NCBI RefSeq assembly: GCF_000406165.1
Contig: NZ_CM001977.1
Span: 3,237,064 to 3,301,063, forward strand
Source of the DNA: Dickeya zeae NCPPB 2538
Lineage (GTDB): Bacteria > Pseudomonadota > Gammaproteobacteria > Enterobacterales > Enterobacteriaceae
Reading direction: 5' to 3'
DNA: 64,000 nt
In this document: positions 40,407 through 49,256 of the stretch, piece by piece
How the letters are laid out: the number at the start of each line of letters is the position of its first letter
Position numbering within the stretch: position 1 is the first letter of the stretch
The notes under the pieces: model-generated
Seen by the model: the letters and a program-made list of their open reading frames with translations, nothing else
Told to the model about the DNA's origin: nothing
The model's database searches: none
Translations under genes and position numbers: made by a program

Positions 40407-41564
40407 ATGAATAACTCTCGTGTGTCTTCTGCAGGAAAAAAAAGTTTACTGGCTGCGATTGTCACAGCCGCACTGATGGCTACCTCTGCTTATGCGGCAG
40501 TAGAAACTGATGCTGCAACAACTGGCTGGGCAACGCAAAACGGCGGCACTACTGGTGGCGCGAAGGCATCAAAAGCAGTTGAAGTAAAAAACATTAGCGA
40601 CTTTAAAAAAGCCCTGAATGGAACTGACTCATCACCCAAAATCATCAAAATAACCGGACCGATTGATATCAGTGGTGGCAAAGCGTATACCAGCTTTGAC
40701 GACCAAAAGGCCCGCAGCCAGATCAGCATTCCGTCCAATACCACCATTATTGGTGTTGGTAGCAATGGTAAATTCACCAACGGTTCGCTGGTTATCAAGG
40801 GCGTGAGCAACGTTATCCTGCGTAACCTGTATATCGAAACCCCGGTGGATGTCGCGCCGCATTATGAAACCGGTGATGGCTGGAACGCCGAGTGGGATGC
40901 TGCCGTTATCGACAACTCGACCAACGTTTGGGTTGACCATGTCACCATCAGCGATGGTAGCTTCACTGACGATAAATACACCACCAAAGATGGTGAAAAA
41001 TACGTTCAACACGACGGCTCACTGGATATCAAGAAAGGCTCTGACTACGTCACTATTTCTTACAGCCGCTTCGAACTGCACGACAAAACTATCCTGATCG
41101 GCCACAGCGACAGCAATGGCTCACAGGATTCCGGCAAACTGCGCGTCACCTTCCACAACAACGTGTTTGACCGCGTAACCGAACGTACTCCGCGCGTACG
41201 TTTCGGTAGCATCCACGCTTACAACAACGTGTATCTGGGCGACGTGAAGCACAGCGTCTATCCGTACCTGTACAGCTTCGGCCTGGGCACCAGCGGCAGC
41301 ATCCTGTCTGAGTCCAACTCCTTCACGCTCTCCAACCTGAAGAGCATTGATGGTAAGAACCCAGAATGTAGCATCGTGAAGCAATTCAACAGCAAGGTGT
41401 TCTCCGACAACGGCTCACTGGTTAACGGCTCGACCACCACTAAACTGGATACTTGTGGTCTGACGGCGTACAAACCGACTCTGCCGTACAAATATTCGGC
41501 TCAGACTATGACCAGCAGCCTGGCTACCAGCATCAACAACAACGCAGGCTACGGCAAACTGTAA
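40407..41564 (+). CDS. pelD: Pectate lyase PelD
   Basis: From the ATG at 40407 ([19 protein letters not shown], with AAGGAAA upstream) the PL1 lyase is 385 residues with a Sec signal ending near TSAYA. Motifs [15 protein letters not shown] and [11 protein letters not shown] are intact. The central part is nearly identical to PelE, while the C-terminal quarter differs more (for example [15 protein letters not shown]). It heads a likely pelD-paeY-pemA group, although a hairpin lies before paeY. Confidence 0.93.
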   Translation: MNNSRVSSAGKKSLLAAIVTAALMATSAYAAVETDAATTGWATQNGGTTGGAKASKAVEVKNISDFKKALNGTDSSPKIIKITGPIDISGGKAYTSFDDQKARSQISIPSNTTIIGVGSNGKFTNGSLVIKGVSNVILRNLYIETPVDVAPHYETGDGWNAEWDAAVIDNSTNVWVDHVTISDGSFTDDKYTTKDGEKYVQHDGSLDIKKGSDYVTISYSRFELHDKTILIGHSDSNGSQDSGKLRVTFHNNVFDRVTERTPRVRFGSIHAYNNVYLGDVKHSVYPYLYSFGLGTSGSILSESNSFTLSNLKSIDGKNPECSIVKQFNSKVFSDNGSLVNGSTTTKLDTCGLTAYKPTLPYKYSAQTMTSSLATSINNNAGYGKL

Positions 41565-41581
41565 TTTCCCCTGCCAACAAC

Positions 41582-41611
41582 AGCGGCCACTCCATCGAGT
41601 GGCCGCTTATT
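41582..41611 (+). terminator. Terminator-like hairpin between pelD and paeY
   Basis: agcggccactc (41582-41592) and gagtggccgct (41597-41107 region, 41597-41607) pair perfectly around catc. Only a weak T-run (ttatt) follows, so partial read-through into paeY is likely. Confidence 0.7.
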
Positions 41612-41642
41612 ACATCAACAATAGAAAGAAGGGGCAATCACC

Positions 41643-43289
41643 ATGCTAACAACTACATTGAAACAGACCCTTTTCCTAGGCTCCCTGCTTTGTCTGCCAA
41701 TTTCTTTTGCACAGGCTGAAAGCAGCGCTCCCGTTTCCGCTTCCCAGCAGACACTCAACGTCACTACGCTAGCACCTAATACTCAGATTAGCGGCCAGGT
41801 GGCCTATCGTGACATACGCTTTCCAGCCACCTTGCTTATCAAAGACCAGCGTGGCACAGAGCGCAGCCTGAAAACCGATATCCAGGGGCGGTTTTATGCC
41901 GATGTCTCTTCAATGGTCACACCACTGCGTCTGTCCGTCATTGAAGCCGGTGGACAGAATTGCCTGTTGAGTAATCAGCTTCGCGCCGTTTGTATGGGTG
42001 CACTGGTACCGCAATTGCGTGACGGCCATGAAAATCGCACCAATATCAATCCGCTGACCGATCGTATTTTATCTGAGGTCGCTGTATCAGCCGGTTATAT
42101 CGGCCCACAGCAACTGATCGATGCTGCCGATATACCCTCTTTATCGACAACGGCTTGGGAAGCTGCCTACAGCGAATTTCATGCCGGTTTTGATGATGCG
42201 TTGAAACAGGCGGGTATTGCCGACCCTTCCCAGTTCGATCCGTTAACGTATTCTGATACGATGACGCCAGCCTTTACCCAGATCCTTCAGGTTATCAACC
42301 ATATGCGTGGTTATAACAATAACAACGGCCAGGCCAGTCACACCGTGCTAACCGACATCAAGTTTCGCCCGATTGCCGGACTGAATGCCTCTGGTAACTA
42401 CGAACCCTTGGATCTAACCAGTGCTAACCAACAGCGTAAAGCACTGGAACAGGCTCGAACCCGTATTTTCATCGTGAGCGACTCGACGGCAGCAACCTAC
42501 GAGAAAGCGCGTTTTCCCCGTATGGGATGGGGCCAAGTCTTTGAACAACAATTCCGCCCTGGCGGTGATGTTACCGTCGTCAACGGTGCCCGCGCGGGAC
42601 GCAGTTCGCGCGATTTTTATTACGAAGGGTGGTTCCGTCAGATGGAGCCATTTATGCGGCAAGGTGATTACCTGTTTATCGCTATGGGAATTAACGACCA
42701 AAACTGCGATAGCCAGAAAGCCCTTCGCGGAGTCGCTGATGTCACCAACCTTTGCACTTACCCCAATAGCGCAGATGGCAAACCGCAATATCCGCAAGGC
42801 AAACCGGATATGTCTTTACAGATTTCTCTGGAGCGCTACATCCGTTACGCACAAGCACATCATATGATACCGGTGCTGTTGACCCCGACGGCCCGTGTTA
42901 GACGAGCTGACGGAAAAACTGGAACACCCGCTGTTCACAGCCACCTGACAAAACAGAACAAAGTGGGCGGTTATGCCTTTGTTGGCGATTACACCCAGAC
43001 TATTCGCGACACGGCTAATAAGAATAACGTGCCGTTACTGGATGTAGAAACCGCGACGCTGGCGCTGGCCAATCAGGGCGACGGGCAGCAGTGGCAGCAA
43101 TACTGGCTGGCCGTCGATCCGAATCTCTACCCCTATTACCGTGATCAGCCCGGCAGCCTGACTCAACCTGATAACACCCATTTCCAGCAGAAAGGGGCAC
43201 AGGCAGTCGCTGCAATAGTCGCAGACCAGATCAAAGCAACCCCTTCGCTACGGGAATTGGCCGGTAAGCTGCAGGCAACGGATCGCTAA
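41643..43289 (+). CDS. paeY: Pectin acetylesterase PaeY
   Basis: The 548-residue secreted esterase removes acetyl groups from pectin so that lyases can act. It has a Sec signal (about 1-25, ending FAQA), an N-terminal domain of roughly 230 residues, and a C-terminal SGNH-type esterase domain: FIVSDSTAATYE (nucleophile Ser near 280), NGARAGRSSRDF, MGINDQNC, and DNTHFQQKGA with the Asp and His near 510 and 513. This fits family CE12 and Dickeya PaeY. It lies between pelD and pemA, the known Dickeya order. Confidence 0.93.
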   Translation: MLTTTLKQTLFLGSLLCLPISFAQAESSAPVSASQQTLNVTTLAPNTQISGQVAYRDIRFPATLLIKDQRGTERSLKTDIQGRFYADVSSMVTPLRLSVIEAGGQNCLLSNQLRAVCMGALVPQLRDGHENRTNINPLTDRILSEVAVSAGYIGPQQLIDAADIPSLSTTAWEAAYSEFHAGFDDALKQAGIADPSQFDPLTYSDTMTPAFTQILQVINHMRGYNNNNGQASHTVLTDIKFRPIAGLNASGNYEPLDLTSANQQRKALEQARTRIFIVSDSTAATYEKARFPRMGWGQVFEQQFRPGGDVTVVNGARAGRSSRDFYYEGWFRQMEPFMRQGDYLFIAMGINDQNCDSQKALRGVADVTNLCTYPNSADGKPQYPQGKPDMSLQISLERYIRYAQAHHMIPVLLTPTARVRRADGKTGTPAVHSHLTKQNKVGGYAFVGDYTQTIRDTANKNNVPLLDVETATLALANQGDGQQWQQYWLAVDPNLYPYYRDQPGSLTQPDNTHFQQKGAQAVAAIVADQIKATPSLRELAGKLQATDR

Positions 43290-43389
43290 TGCGGAGAAAT
43301 TACGTTTTAGGCAAAGCAACGTTTTATTGGATGTTGTCTGTTCATAAAACATCTGGACTTCTGTCACCTACCACTAAAGGAATATGTGT

Positions 43390-44487
43390 ATGTTAAAAAC
43401 GCTCTCTGGAACTCTTGCGCTGTCGTTGATGGTCGCCCTCAGTGTTCATCAGGCTCAGGCAGCCACAACTTATAATGCTGTGGTGTCAAAAACCGCCAGC
43501 GACGGCAAAACGTTTAAAACCATTGCCGATGCTATCGCCAGCGCACCGGCCGGTAGCTCGTCGTTTGTCATTCTGATCAAAAATGGCGTCTATAATGAGC
43601 GCCTGACCATTACCCGTAATAATCTGCATCTGAAAGGGGAAAGTCGTAGCGGCACCGTTATCGCCGCCGCAATAGCGGCAGGAACGCTGAAGTCAGACGG
43701 CAGCAAATGGGGAACAGCAGGCAGCAGCACGGTAACCATCAGCGCCAAGGATTTCAGCGCCCAGTCGCTGACCATCCGCAATGATTTTGACTTCCCGGCC
43801 AACCAGGCCAAAAGTGACAGTGACAGTACTAAAATCAAAGATACTCAGGCCGTTGCGCTTTATGTTACCAAAAGCGGCGACCGCGCTTACTTCAACGATG
43901 TGAGCCTGGTCGGCTATCAGGACACGCTGTATGTGTCCGGTGGGCGCAGCTTCTTCTCCGACTGTCGAATCAGCGGTACCGTTGACTTTATCTTTGGCGA
44001 CGGCACGGCTCTGTTCAATAACTGCGATCTGGTTTCACGCTACCGTGCCGATGTGAAAAGCGGTGTGTCTGGCTACCTGACCGCGCCCAGCACCAACATC
44101 AACCAGAAGTATGGTCTGGTAATCACCAACAGCCGCGTGATTAAAGAAAGCGACTCAGTTCCGGCACAGAGCTATGGACTGGGGCGCCCCTGGCATCCAA
44201 CCACGACGTTCTCTGATGGACGTTACGCGGACCCGAATGCCATTGGCCAGACAGTATTCCTGAACACCAGCATGGATAACCATATTTACGGCTGGGACAA
44301 GATGTCTGGCAAAGACAAAGACGGCAATACCATCTGGTTCTATCCGGAAGATTCCCGTTTCTTCGAGTACAAATCTTATGGTGCCGGTGCTGCAAAAAGC
44401 TCAGCGCGTCGACAGTTGACCGACTCGCAGGCAGCGGAATACACCCAAAGCAAAGTACTGGGTGACTGGACGCCAACACTCCCCTGA
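43390..44487 (+). CDS. pemA: Pectin methylesterase PemA
   Basis: The 365-residue family CE8 enzyme demethylates pectin before lyase attack. It has a Sec signal (MLKTLSGTLALSLMVALSV, ending HQAQA), a right-handed beta-helix, and the catalytic Asp residues in GYQDTLYVSG (near 177) and GTVDFIFGDG (near 198), with the Arg in LGRPW (near 265). The ATG at 43390 has AAGGA 9 bases upstream; the ATG at 43384 is too close to it. A left KdgR half-site (ataaaacat) occurs about 45 bases upstream. Confidence 0.96.
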   Translation: MLKTLSGTLALSLMVALSVHQAQAATTYNAVVSKTASDGKTFKTIADAIASAPAGSSSFVILIKNGVYNERLTITRNNLHLKGESRSGTVIAAAIAAGTLKSDGSKWGTAGSSTVTISAKDFSAQSLTIRNDFDFPANQAKSDSDSTKIKDTQAVALYVTKSGDRAYFNDVSLVGYQDTLYVSGGRSFFSDCRISGTVDFIFGDGTALFNNCDLVSRYRADVKSGVSGYLTAPSTNINQKYGLVITNSRVIKESDSVPAQSYGLGRPWHPTTTFSDGRYADPNAIGQTVFLNTSMDNHIYGWDKMSGKDKDGNTIWFYPEDSRFFEYKSYGAGAAKSSARRQLTDSQAAEYTQSKVLGDWTPTLP

Positions 44488-44509
44488 CAGGTTACCCTGT
44501 TGCGGATAA

Positions 44510-44545
44510 CAAACAGCCAGCCGATAACGGCTGGCTGTTTACTTT
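44510..44545. terminator. Terminator between pemA and glnB
   Basis: aaacagccagccg and cggctggctgttt pair perfectly around ataa. It serves two converging genes. Confidence 0.85.
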
Positions 44546-44566
44546 CGGAACATCGAAAGTAACCGG

Positions 44567-44914
<348 letters not shown>

Positions 44915-44990
44915 CTAATCATCACTATGTAGCGGCAAGAGCCAGCACGGCGAAATAATGATCGGCCATGCAATTCACAATAACTTAACA

Positions 44991-46328
44991 CTATTCTTTA
45001 AAATCGTTGGCGTCCAGTTCGTGCCGTGCCAACAATTTGTAAAATTCGGTACGGTTACGCCCGGCCATACGTGCGGCCTGCGTGACGTTGCCTTTCGCAA
45101 TTTGCAGCAATTTTCGCAGATAATTGAGCTCAAATTGGTTACGTGCTTCAGCAAACGTAGGTAATGCCGTATTTTCCCCTTCCAGCGCCTGCTCTACCAG
45201 TGCATCACCAATGACCGGCGCACTGGTCAGCGCGACGCATTGCTCAATGACATTGACCAGTTGCCGCACATTGCCGGGCCAACTGGCCGCCATCAAACGT
45301 TTCATGGCATCGGTCGAAAAGCTGCGCACAAAAGGCTTATGCCGGGTCGCGGCTTCACGCAGCAAATGGTTCGCCAACAATGGAATATCTTCTGCGCGTT
45401 CATTCAATGCAGGAAGCTTGAGATTCACCACATTGAGGCGGTAGTAAAGATCCTCACGGAACTCGCCTTTTTCCATCGCCTTGGGCAAATCCCGATGCGT
45501 AGCGGAGATGATCCGTACATTGATATCCTGATCCCGGTTACTCCCAAGCGGCCTGACCTTGCGCTCTTGCAACACACGTAGCAGCTTCACCTGCAATGCC
45601 AGCGGCATATCACCGATTTCATCCAGAAACAGCGTCCCGCCTTCCGCCGCCTGAAATAACCCTTCGCGCTGGCTGACTGCACCGGTAAAAGCGCCTCTGG
45701 CATGGCCGAACAGCTCTGACTCCAGCAACGGCTCCGGCAATGCGCCACAGTTGATGGCGATAAATGGCCGTCCCGCACGCGGGCTGGCGGCATGAATCGC
45801 CTGTGCCAGAACTTCTTTCCCCGTACCACTCTGGCCGTTAATCAGCACGCTGACATCCGATTGCGCCACCATTTTGGCCTGTTCGAGCAGACGTTGCATG
45901 ATTGGGCTGCGAGTCACCACCGCGGCGCGCCAGCTTTCATCGCTGGTCGGCGGTGAAAGTTTGAGTGCATCATCAATCGCTTTATACAGCGCATCACGAT
46001 CGACCGGTTTCGTCAGAAAGCTGAACACCCCTTGCTGTGTTGCCGCCACCGCTTCAGGAATAGACCCGTGAGCAGTTAAAATGATCACTGGCATGCCCGG
46101 CTGATTCTTCTGAATTTCAGCAAACAACGCCAATCCATCCATTTCATCCATGCGCAAGTCGCTGATCACCAGATCAATTTTTTCCCGCAACAGCAATCGT
46201 AGCGCTTCCTGACCACTGGTTGCCGTAATCACGGTAAATCCTTCGCTGGTCAGGCGCATCCCCAGTAATTTCAGCAGACTGGGGTCATCGTCTACCAACA
46301 GCAGGGTGGCGGATTTTCTGGTGGTCAT
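44991..46328 (-). CDS. glrR: Sigma54-dependent response regulator GlrR
   Basis: The 445-residue regulator has a receiver domain with phospho-acceptor Asp 57 ([12 protein letters not shown]), an AAA+ domain with the sigma54 motif [11 protein letters not shown] and Walker [10 protein letters not shown], and a C-terminal Fis-type helix-turn-helix ([20 protein letters not shown]). It activates glmY from a sigma54 promoter. Its start overlaps the qseG stop by 4 bases (ATGA). Confidence 0.96.
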   Translation of the reverse strand: MTTRKSATLLLVDDDPSLLKLLGMRLTSEGFTVITATSGQEALRLLLREKIDLVISDLRMDEMDGLALFAEIQKNQPGMPVIILTAHGSIPEAVAATQQGVFSFLTKPVDRDALYKAIDDALKLSPPTSDESWRAAVVTRSPIMQRLLEQAKMVAQSDVSVLINGQSGTGKEVLAQAIHAASPRAGRPFIAINCGALPEPLLESELFGHARGAFTGAVSQREGLFQAAEGGTLFLDEIGDMPLALQVKLLRVLQERKVRPLGSNRDQDINVRIISATHRDLPKAMEKGEFREDLYYRLNVVNLKLPALNERAEDIPLLANHLLREAATRHKPFVRSFSTDAMKRLMAASWPGNVRQLVNVIEQCVALTSAPVIGDALVEQALEGENTALPTFAEARNQFELNYLRKLLQIAKGNVTQAARMAGRNRTEFYKLLARHELDANDFKE

Positions 46329-47110
46329 TCGCTTTTCATTCCTTTTTTCGCCACAGCCGGCGGTGCTTCACTCTCAGCGCTTTTCCCCCGACGGCTTTCA
46401 CCATCAGGCAAATCCCCCTGTGTCGGTTTACGCGATGACAGTTGGCGTTCAATATCGGTCAAATTCTCCAGCTTACGCGTCGTGGTTTCCAGTTGTGACT
46501 GTAACTGCGTCTGCTGCTCGTGCATCGCTTCCAGCTGTTTATCGCTGTTTTCCAGCGTACGCTGAAAACGCTGACGTTCATCCGCCAGGGTCAATATCAG
46601 ATTCTGTTTATCCAGCCAGACCTGAAACAACGGCAATAACGTCAGTGGCACATTCAACCGCTGACGATTCAGTTGTTCAATAATCTGTTGACGTTCTTGC
46701 GGGGTGGTTTCGGCATTGTCCAGCAAGATGGCCTGACGGAATAACCCACTCCAGTCATTTTCACCGACCAACAGCGTCTGTTGCCGGGCCTGCATCGGTG
46801 TCATACGTGAAGCACACTCCATGACGCGCAGCCAGTACAGTGCATTATTCATCGCGTCGGCATTGTGGAGCGGCCATAACTGTTCACATGACATGGTGCG
46901 ATAATCCGCCACTTGCGCTTTAGGCGGGCTGACGATTTCAGCCTCTCGCCGACCAACAGGTGGGTTATCACTGTCCTGAGCACAACCGGCAAGTAAAAAC
47001 AGCAAGGGCAAACCGGTCAGCAGTTTTTTCAGCGCGGCAATCACCTCCAGGCCGGGTAACAACACCACCAGGCTTCGTAACGGCAGAAGGCTCAACAACC
47101 GTGCAATCAT
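46325..47110 (-). CDS. qseG: Outer-membrane lipoprotein QseG
   Basis: The frame encodes a lipoprotein with a lipobox LLAGC (Cys 43 in the longest form) and a C-terminal coiled-coil region (about 170-235, ending TTRKLENLTDIERQLSSRKP, as in E. coli QseG/YfhG). In E. coli it interacts with the sensor GlrK. The only ATG at 47110 gives a 42-residue signal, longer than usual, so a non-AUG start inside is possible. It lies between glrK and glrR with tight spacing. Confidence 0.85.
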   Translation of the reverse strand: MIARLLSLLPLRSLVVLLPGLEVIAALKKLLTGLPLLFLLAGCAQDSDNPPVGRREAEIVSPPKAQVADYRTMSCEQLWPLHNADAMNNALYWLRVMECASRMTPMQARQQTLLVGENDWSGLFRQAILLDNAETTPQERQQIIEQLNRQRLNVPLTLLPLFQVWLDKQNLILTLADERQRFQRTLENSDKQLEAMHEQQTQLQSQLETTTRKLENLTDIERQLSSRKPTQGDLPDGESRRGKSAESEAPPAVAKKGMKSE

Positions 47111-47112
47111 GG

Positions 47113-48546
47113 TTAATTCTCAGTGTTTAATGGTAATTCAATACGGAAACAGACATCGGCATATTCCACCGCCACCAGATTCAGTTCACCCTGCATACGG
47201 CGGATACAATCCTGCGCAATGCTTAACCCCAGACCACTGCCTTTTACCGCACCTTTACGCTGGTGAGTTCCCTGATAAAAAGGTTCAAAGATCATACTTT
47301 TGTCTGATTCAGGAATGGGGGTGCCGCTGTTAGCGACGTCAATCTGAACCCGGTTCTCTATCTGGCGGCTGCGGATCCAAATGTTACCGGATTCCTGACC
47401 ATAGTGCACCGCATTGGAATAGAGATTATCCATCACCCGCATCAACAATGTCGTTTCCGCCCGACACGTCTTCGCATTCAATTCGACATGCGTTTGCATC
47501 AGCTTGCTGCGAGCCGGTAGGCTATGCGCGGCAACCACCATATTAACGATATCGTTGACATCGACCTGCTCCAGTCCAGCCGGTGCATCCGCCAACTTAC
47601 GGTTATAGTCGAGCAATTGTTCGATCAGTTGCTGCAAGTGGCGGCTGCTATTATCCAGAATCGCGACCACCTCTTTCTGGTCGTCCGTCAGCGTGCCTAC
47701 CACTTCATCAGCCAACAACGCCGCGCCTTCACGCAGGCTCGCCAGTGGCGTTTTTAGTTCATGGGATAAGTGGCGCAAAAATTCATGACGTTGCGCTTCC
47801 AGCCAGGAAAGGCGCTCACTTAACCAAATGATCCGCTGTGCCAGAGAACGGATTTCCGTCGGCCCTCTAAAATTGATGAGCTGGCCTAACGGTCTACCTT
47901 CCCCCAACCGATTAATCATTCTCTCGACGCCTTTCACCGGCCCGATGATCATCCGAGTAAACAGCACCACCAACAGCACACTGACCAGAAACAACACCAG
48001 TGCCTGCCAACCGAAGAAACGGCCACGCTCAGCAATATCCTGCTGCAACTGCTGTCCCCGTGAGAAAATGACTTCACGTGTGGCTTGTACCATCTGAGCA
48101 TTGGTACGAGAGAAGTTATCCAGTACGGTAATAGACGCGGCTGCCGGGCCGTTGTTCTGACAACGGATATCGGTCAGTTCCGTCAGGTATTGCCGCAGGT
48201 TTTGATAATAAGACGGGTCAGGCAAAATCGGCGCATGCACGTCCAGCATCTGGGAATACTGCTTACGCTGATTTTGATACAACTGCGACAGGGTCTGATC
48301 GCCCAGCACGCAAAACTGACGATAGCTGCGTTCCATGCTGATAGCCGTACTGGTCATAGCTTCGCTGCGCCGGGCATCAGCCAGTGTCGTGCTATTGATC
48401 CCCGCCGCCTGTTCACTAAGATGATCCAAGCTCTCATAGGCCTGATAAGCCAATACCAGCAACGGCAACAAGACCAGCAGGAAAGCCATAATGACCAATT
48501 GCCGCAAAGAGCGTGGGAAAAAACGCCAACGTTTCAACGAAATCAT
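47113..48546 (-). CDS. glrK: Sensor histidine kinase GlrK (QseE)
   Basis: From the ATG at 48546 (MISLKRWRFFPRSLRQL) the kinase is 477 residues. It has two membrane helices (about 15-37 and 170-190) around a periplasmic domain, a HAMP segment, the H-box HLSHELKTPLASLREG and ATP-binding boxes including GSGLGLSIAQDC. It phosphorylates GlrR. A TTG at 48561 would add five residues and is less likely. Confidence 0.94.
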   Translation of the reverse strand: MISLKRWRFFPRSLRQLVIMAFLLVLLPLLVLAYQAYESLDHLSEQAAGINSTTLADARRSEAMTSTAISMERSYRQFCVLGDQTLSQLYQNQRKQYSQMLDVHAPILPDPSYYQNLRQYLTELTDIRCQNNGPAAASITVLDNFSRTNAQMVQATREVIFSRGQQLQQDIAERGRFFGWQALVLFLVSVLLVVLFTRMIIGPVKGVERMINRLGEGRPLGQLINFRGPTEIRSLAQRIIWLSERLSWLEAQRHEFLRHLSHELKTPLASLREGAALLADEVVGTLTDDQKEVVAILDNSSRHLQQLIEQLLDYNRKLADAPAGLEQVDVNDIVNMVVAAHSLPARSKLMQTHVELNAKTCRAETTLLMRVMDNLYSNAVHYGQESGNIWIRSRQIENRVQIDVANSGTPIPESDKSMIFEPFYQGTHQRKGAVKGSGLGLSIAQDCIRRMQGELNLVAVEYADVCFRIELPLNTEN

Positions 48547-48740
48547 ACCGTTACCTGCCAAAGTACACCGTCTGATACCTCGCCCGCCATTGTACGCATT
48601 ATCAGTATCAGCTCAAATGCAGACCATCAGTATATTGGGAAGACGGCCGCAATCATGCCATGCAACCCTGCAAATTGCGGTAGTCAGAAAGGAACGAACG
48701 CGCAATAGGCGCTGGGAGTGACTCGGTGAATACCCAAAAG

Positions 48741-48775
48741 CAAAACCCGGTCACACAGTTACTGTCTGACCGGGT
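48741..48775 (-). terminator. Terminator of glmY
   Basis: The arms acccggtca (48745-48753) and tgaccgggt (48767-48775) pair perfectly; the minus strand continues TTTTGCTTTT. Confidence 0.85.
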
Positions 48776-48938
48776 CTCTGAATAGGCGGTGCCTCACTCA
48801 ACGTGTCGCCCGATGTGTGATAAAGCCCGAGGGCAGTTATCAATAATGCTGGACGATAGGCACCTTATCTTTTGGCATCATTCCGGGCGTTATGAGCATG
48901 TTTGTTACATTGCTATCATAACCAGTTGAATGAGCAGC
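48741..48938 (-). ncRNA. glmY: GlmY-type small RNA
   Basis: A promoter-to-terminator unit of about 198 bases lies between purL and glrK, the locus of glmY in enterobacteria, on the expected strand. The transcript contains blocks shared with the GlmY/GlmZ family as I recall them (GTGCCTATCGTCCA and ACGTTGAGTGAGGCACC). GlmY titrates RapZ, sparing GlmZ from cleavage and so raising glmS expression for cell-wall amino sugars. It ends in a strong hairpin (acccggtca / tgaccgggt) followed by T residues. The 5' end is inferred from the promoter. Confidence 0.82.
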
Positions 48939-48944
48939 GCACTC

Positions 48945-48964
48945 ATTATGCACTCATCGTGCCA
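48945..48964 (-). promoter_or_regulatory. Overlapping sigma54 and sigma70 promoters of glmY
   Basis: On the minus strand TGGCAC-GATGA-GTGCA (48964-48949) fits the sigma54 consensus TGGCAC-N5-TTGCA with one mismatch. CATAAT (48950-48945) is a sigma70 -10 element for a start near 48938. This double arrangement is known for E. coli glmY. Confidence 0.75.
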
Positions 48965-49091
48965 GTTTTCAACTTAAATAATCAACGTGTTGAAATAGAA
49001 AGAAAAATAAAAATAACACATCGAAGGTATTAATAATACAGCCTGAACGCTTTCCGCGATTCCTTCGCTATTCGGTGAAATCAGGGCTTTT

Positions 49092-49109
49092 TGTCGCTAA
49101 AAAAAGACA
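49092..49109 (-). promoter_or_regulatory. GlrR box 1 upstream of glmY
   Basis: TGTC-N10-GACA, exact match to the GlrR consensus, about 130 bases upstream of the sigma54 promoter. Confidence 0.75.
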
Positions 49110-49154
49110 CCCTAATACCCATTAAAAATAATTCTTTAAAATCAATCGAATAAA

Positions 49155-49172
49155 TGTCACCTTTTGGAGACA
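49155..49172 (-). promoter_or_regulatory. GlrR box 2 upstream of glmY
   Basis: TGTC-N10-GACA, exact match to the GlrR consensus, 45 bases beyond box 1. Confidence 0.75.
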
Positions 49173-49186
49173 ATCAATCATGCTGT

Positions 49187-49204
49187 TGTCGCTGATTTGA
49201 GACA
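49187..49204 (-). promoter_or_regulatory. GlrR box 3 upstream of glmY
   Basis: TGTC-N10-GACA, exact match. It abuts the T-tract of the purL terminator. Confidence 0.75.
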
Positions 49205-49238
49205 AAAAAAGAAAGGGGCCAAAGCCCCTTTCTTATCA
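49205..49238 (-). terminator. Terminator after purL
   Basis: gaaaggggc and gcccctttc pair around a 4-base loop; on the minus strand a run of seven T follows. Confidence 0.9.
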
Positions 49239-49256
49239 ACGCTGTATTCGAACACA

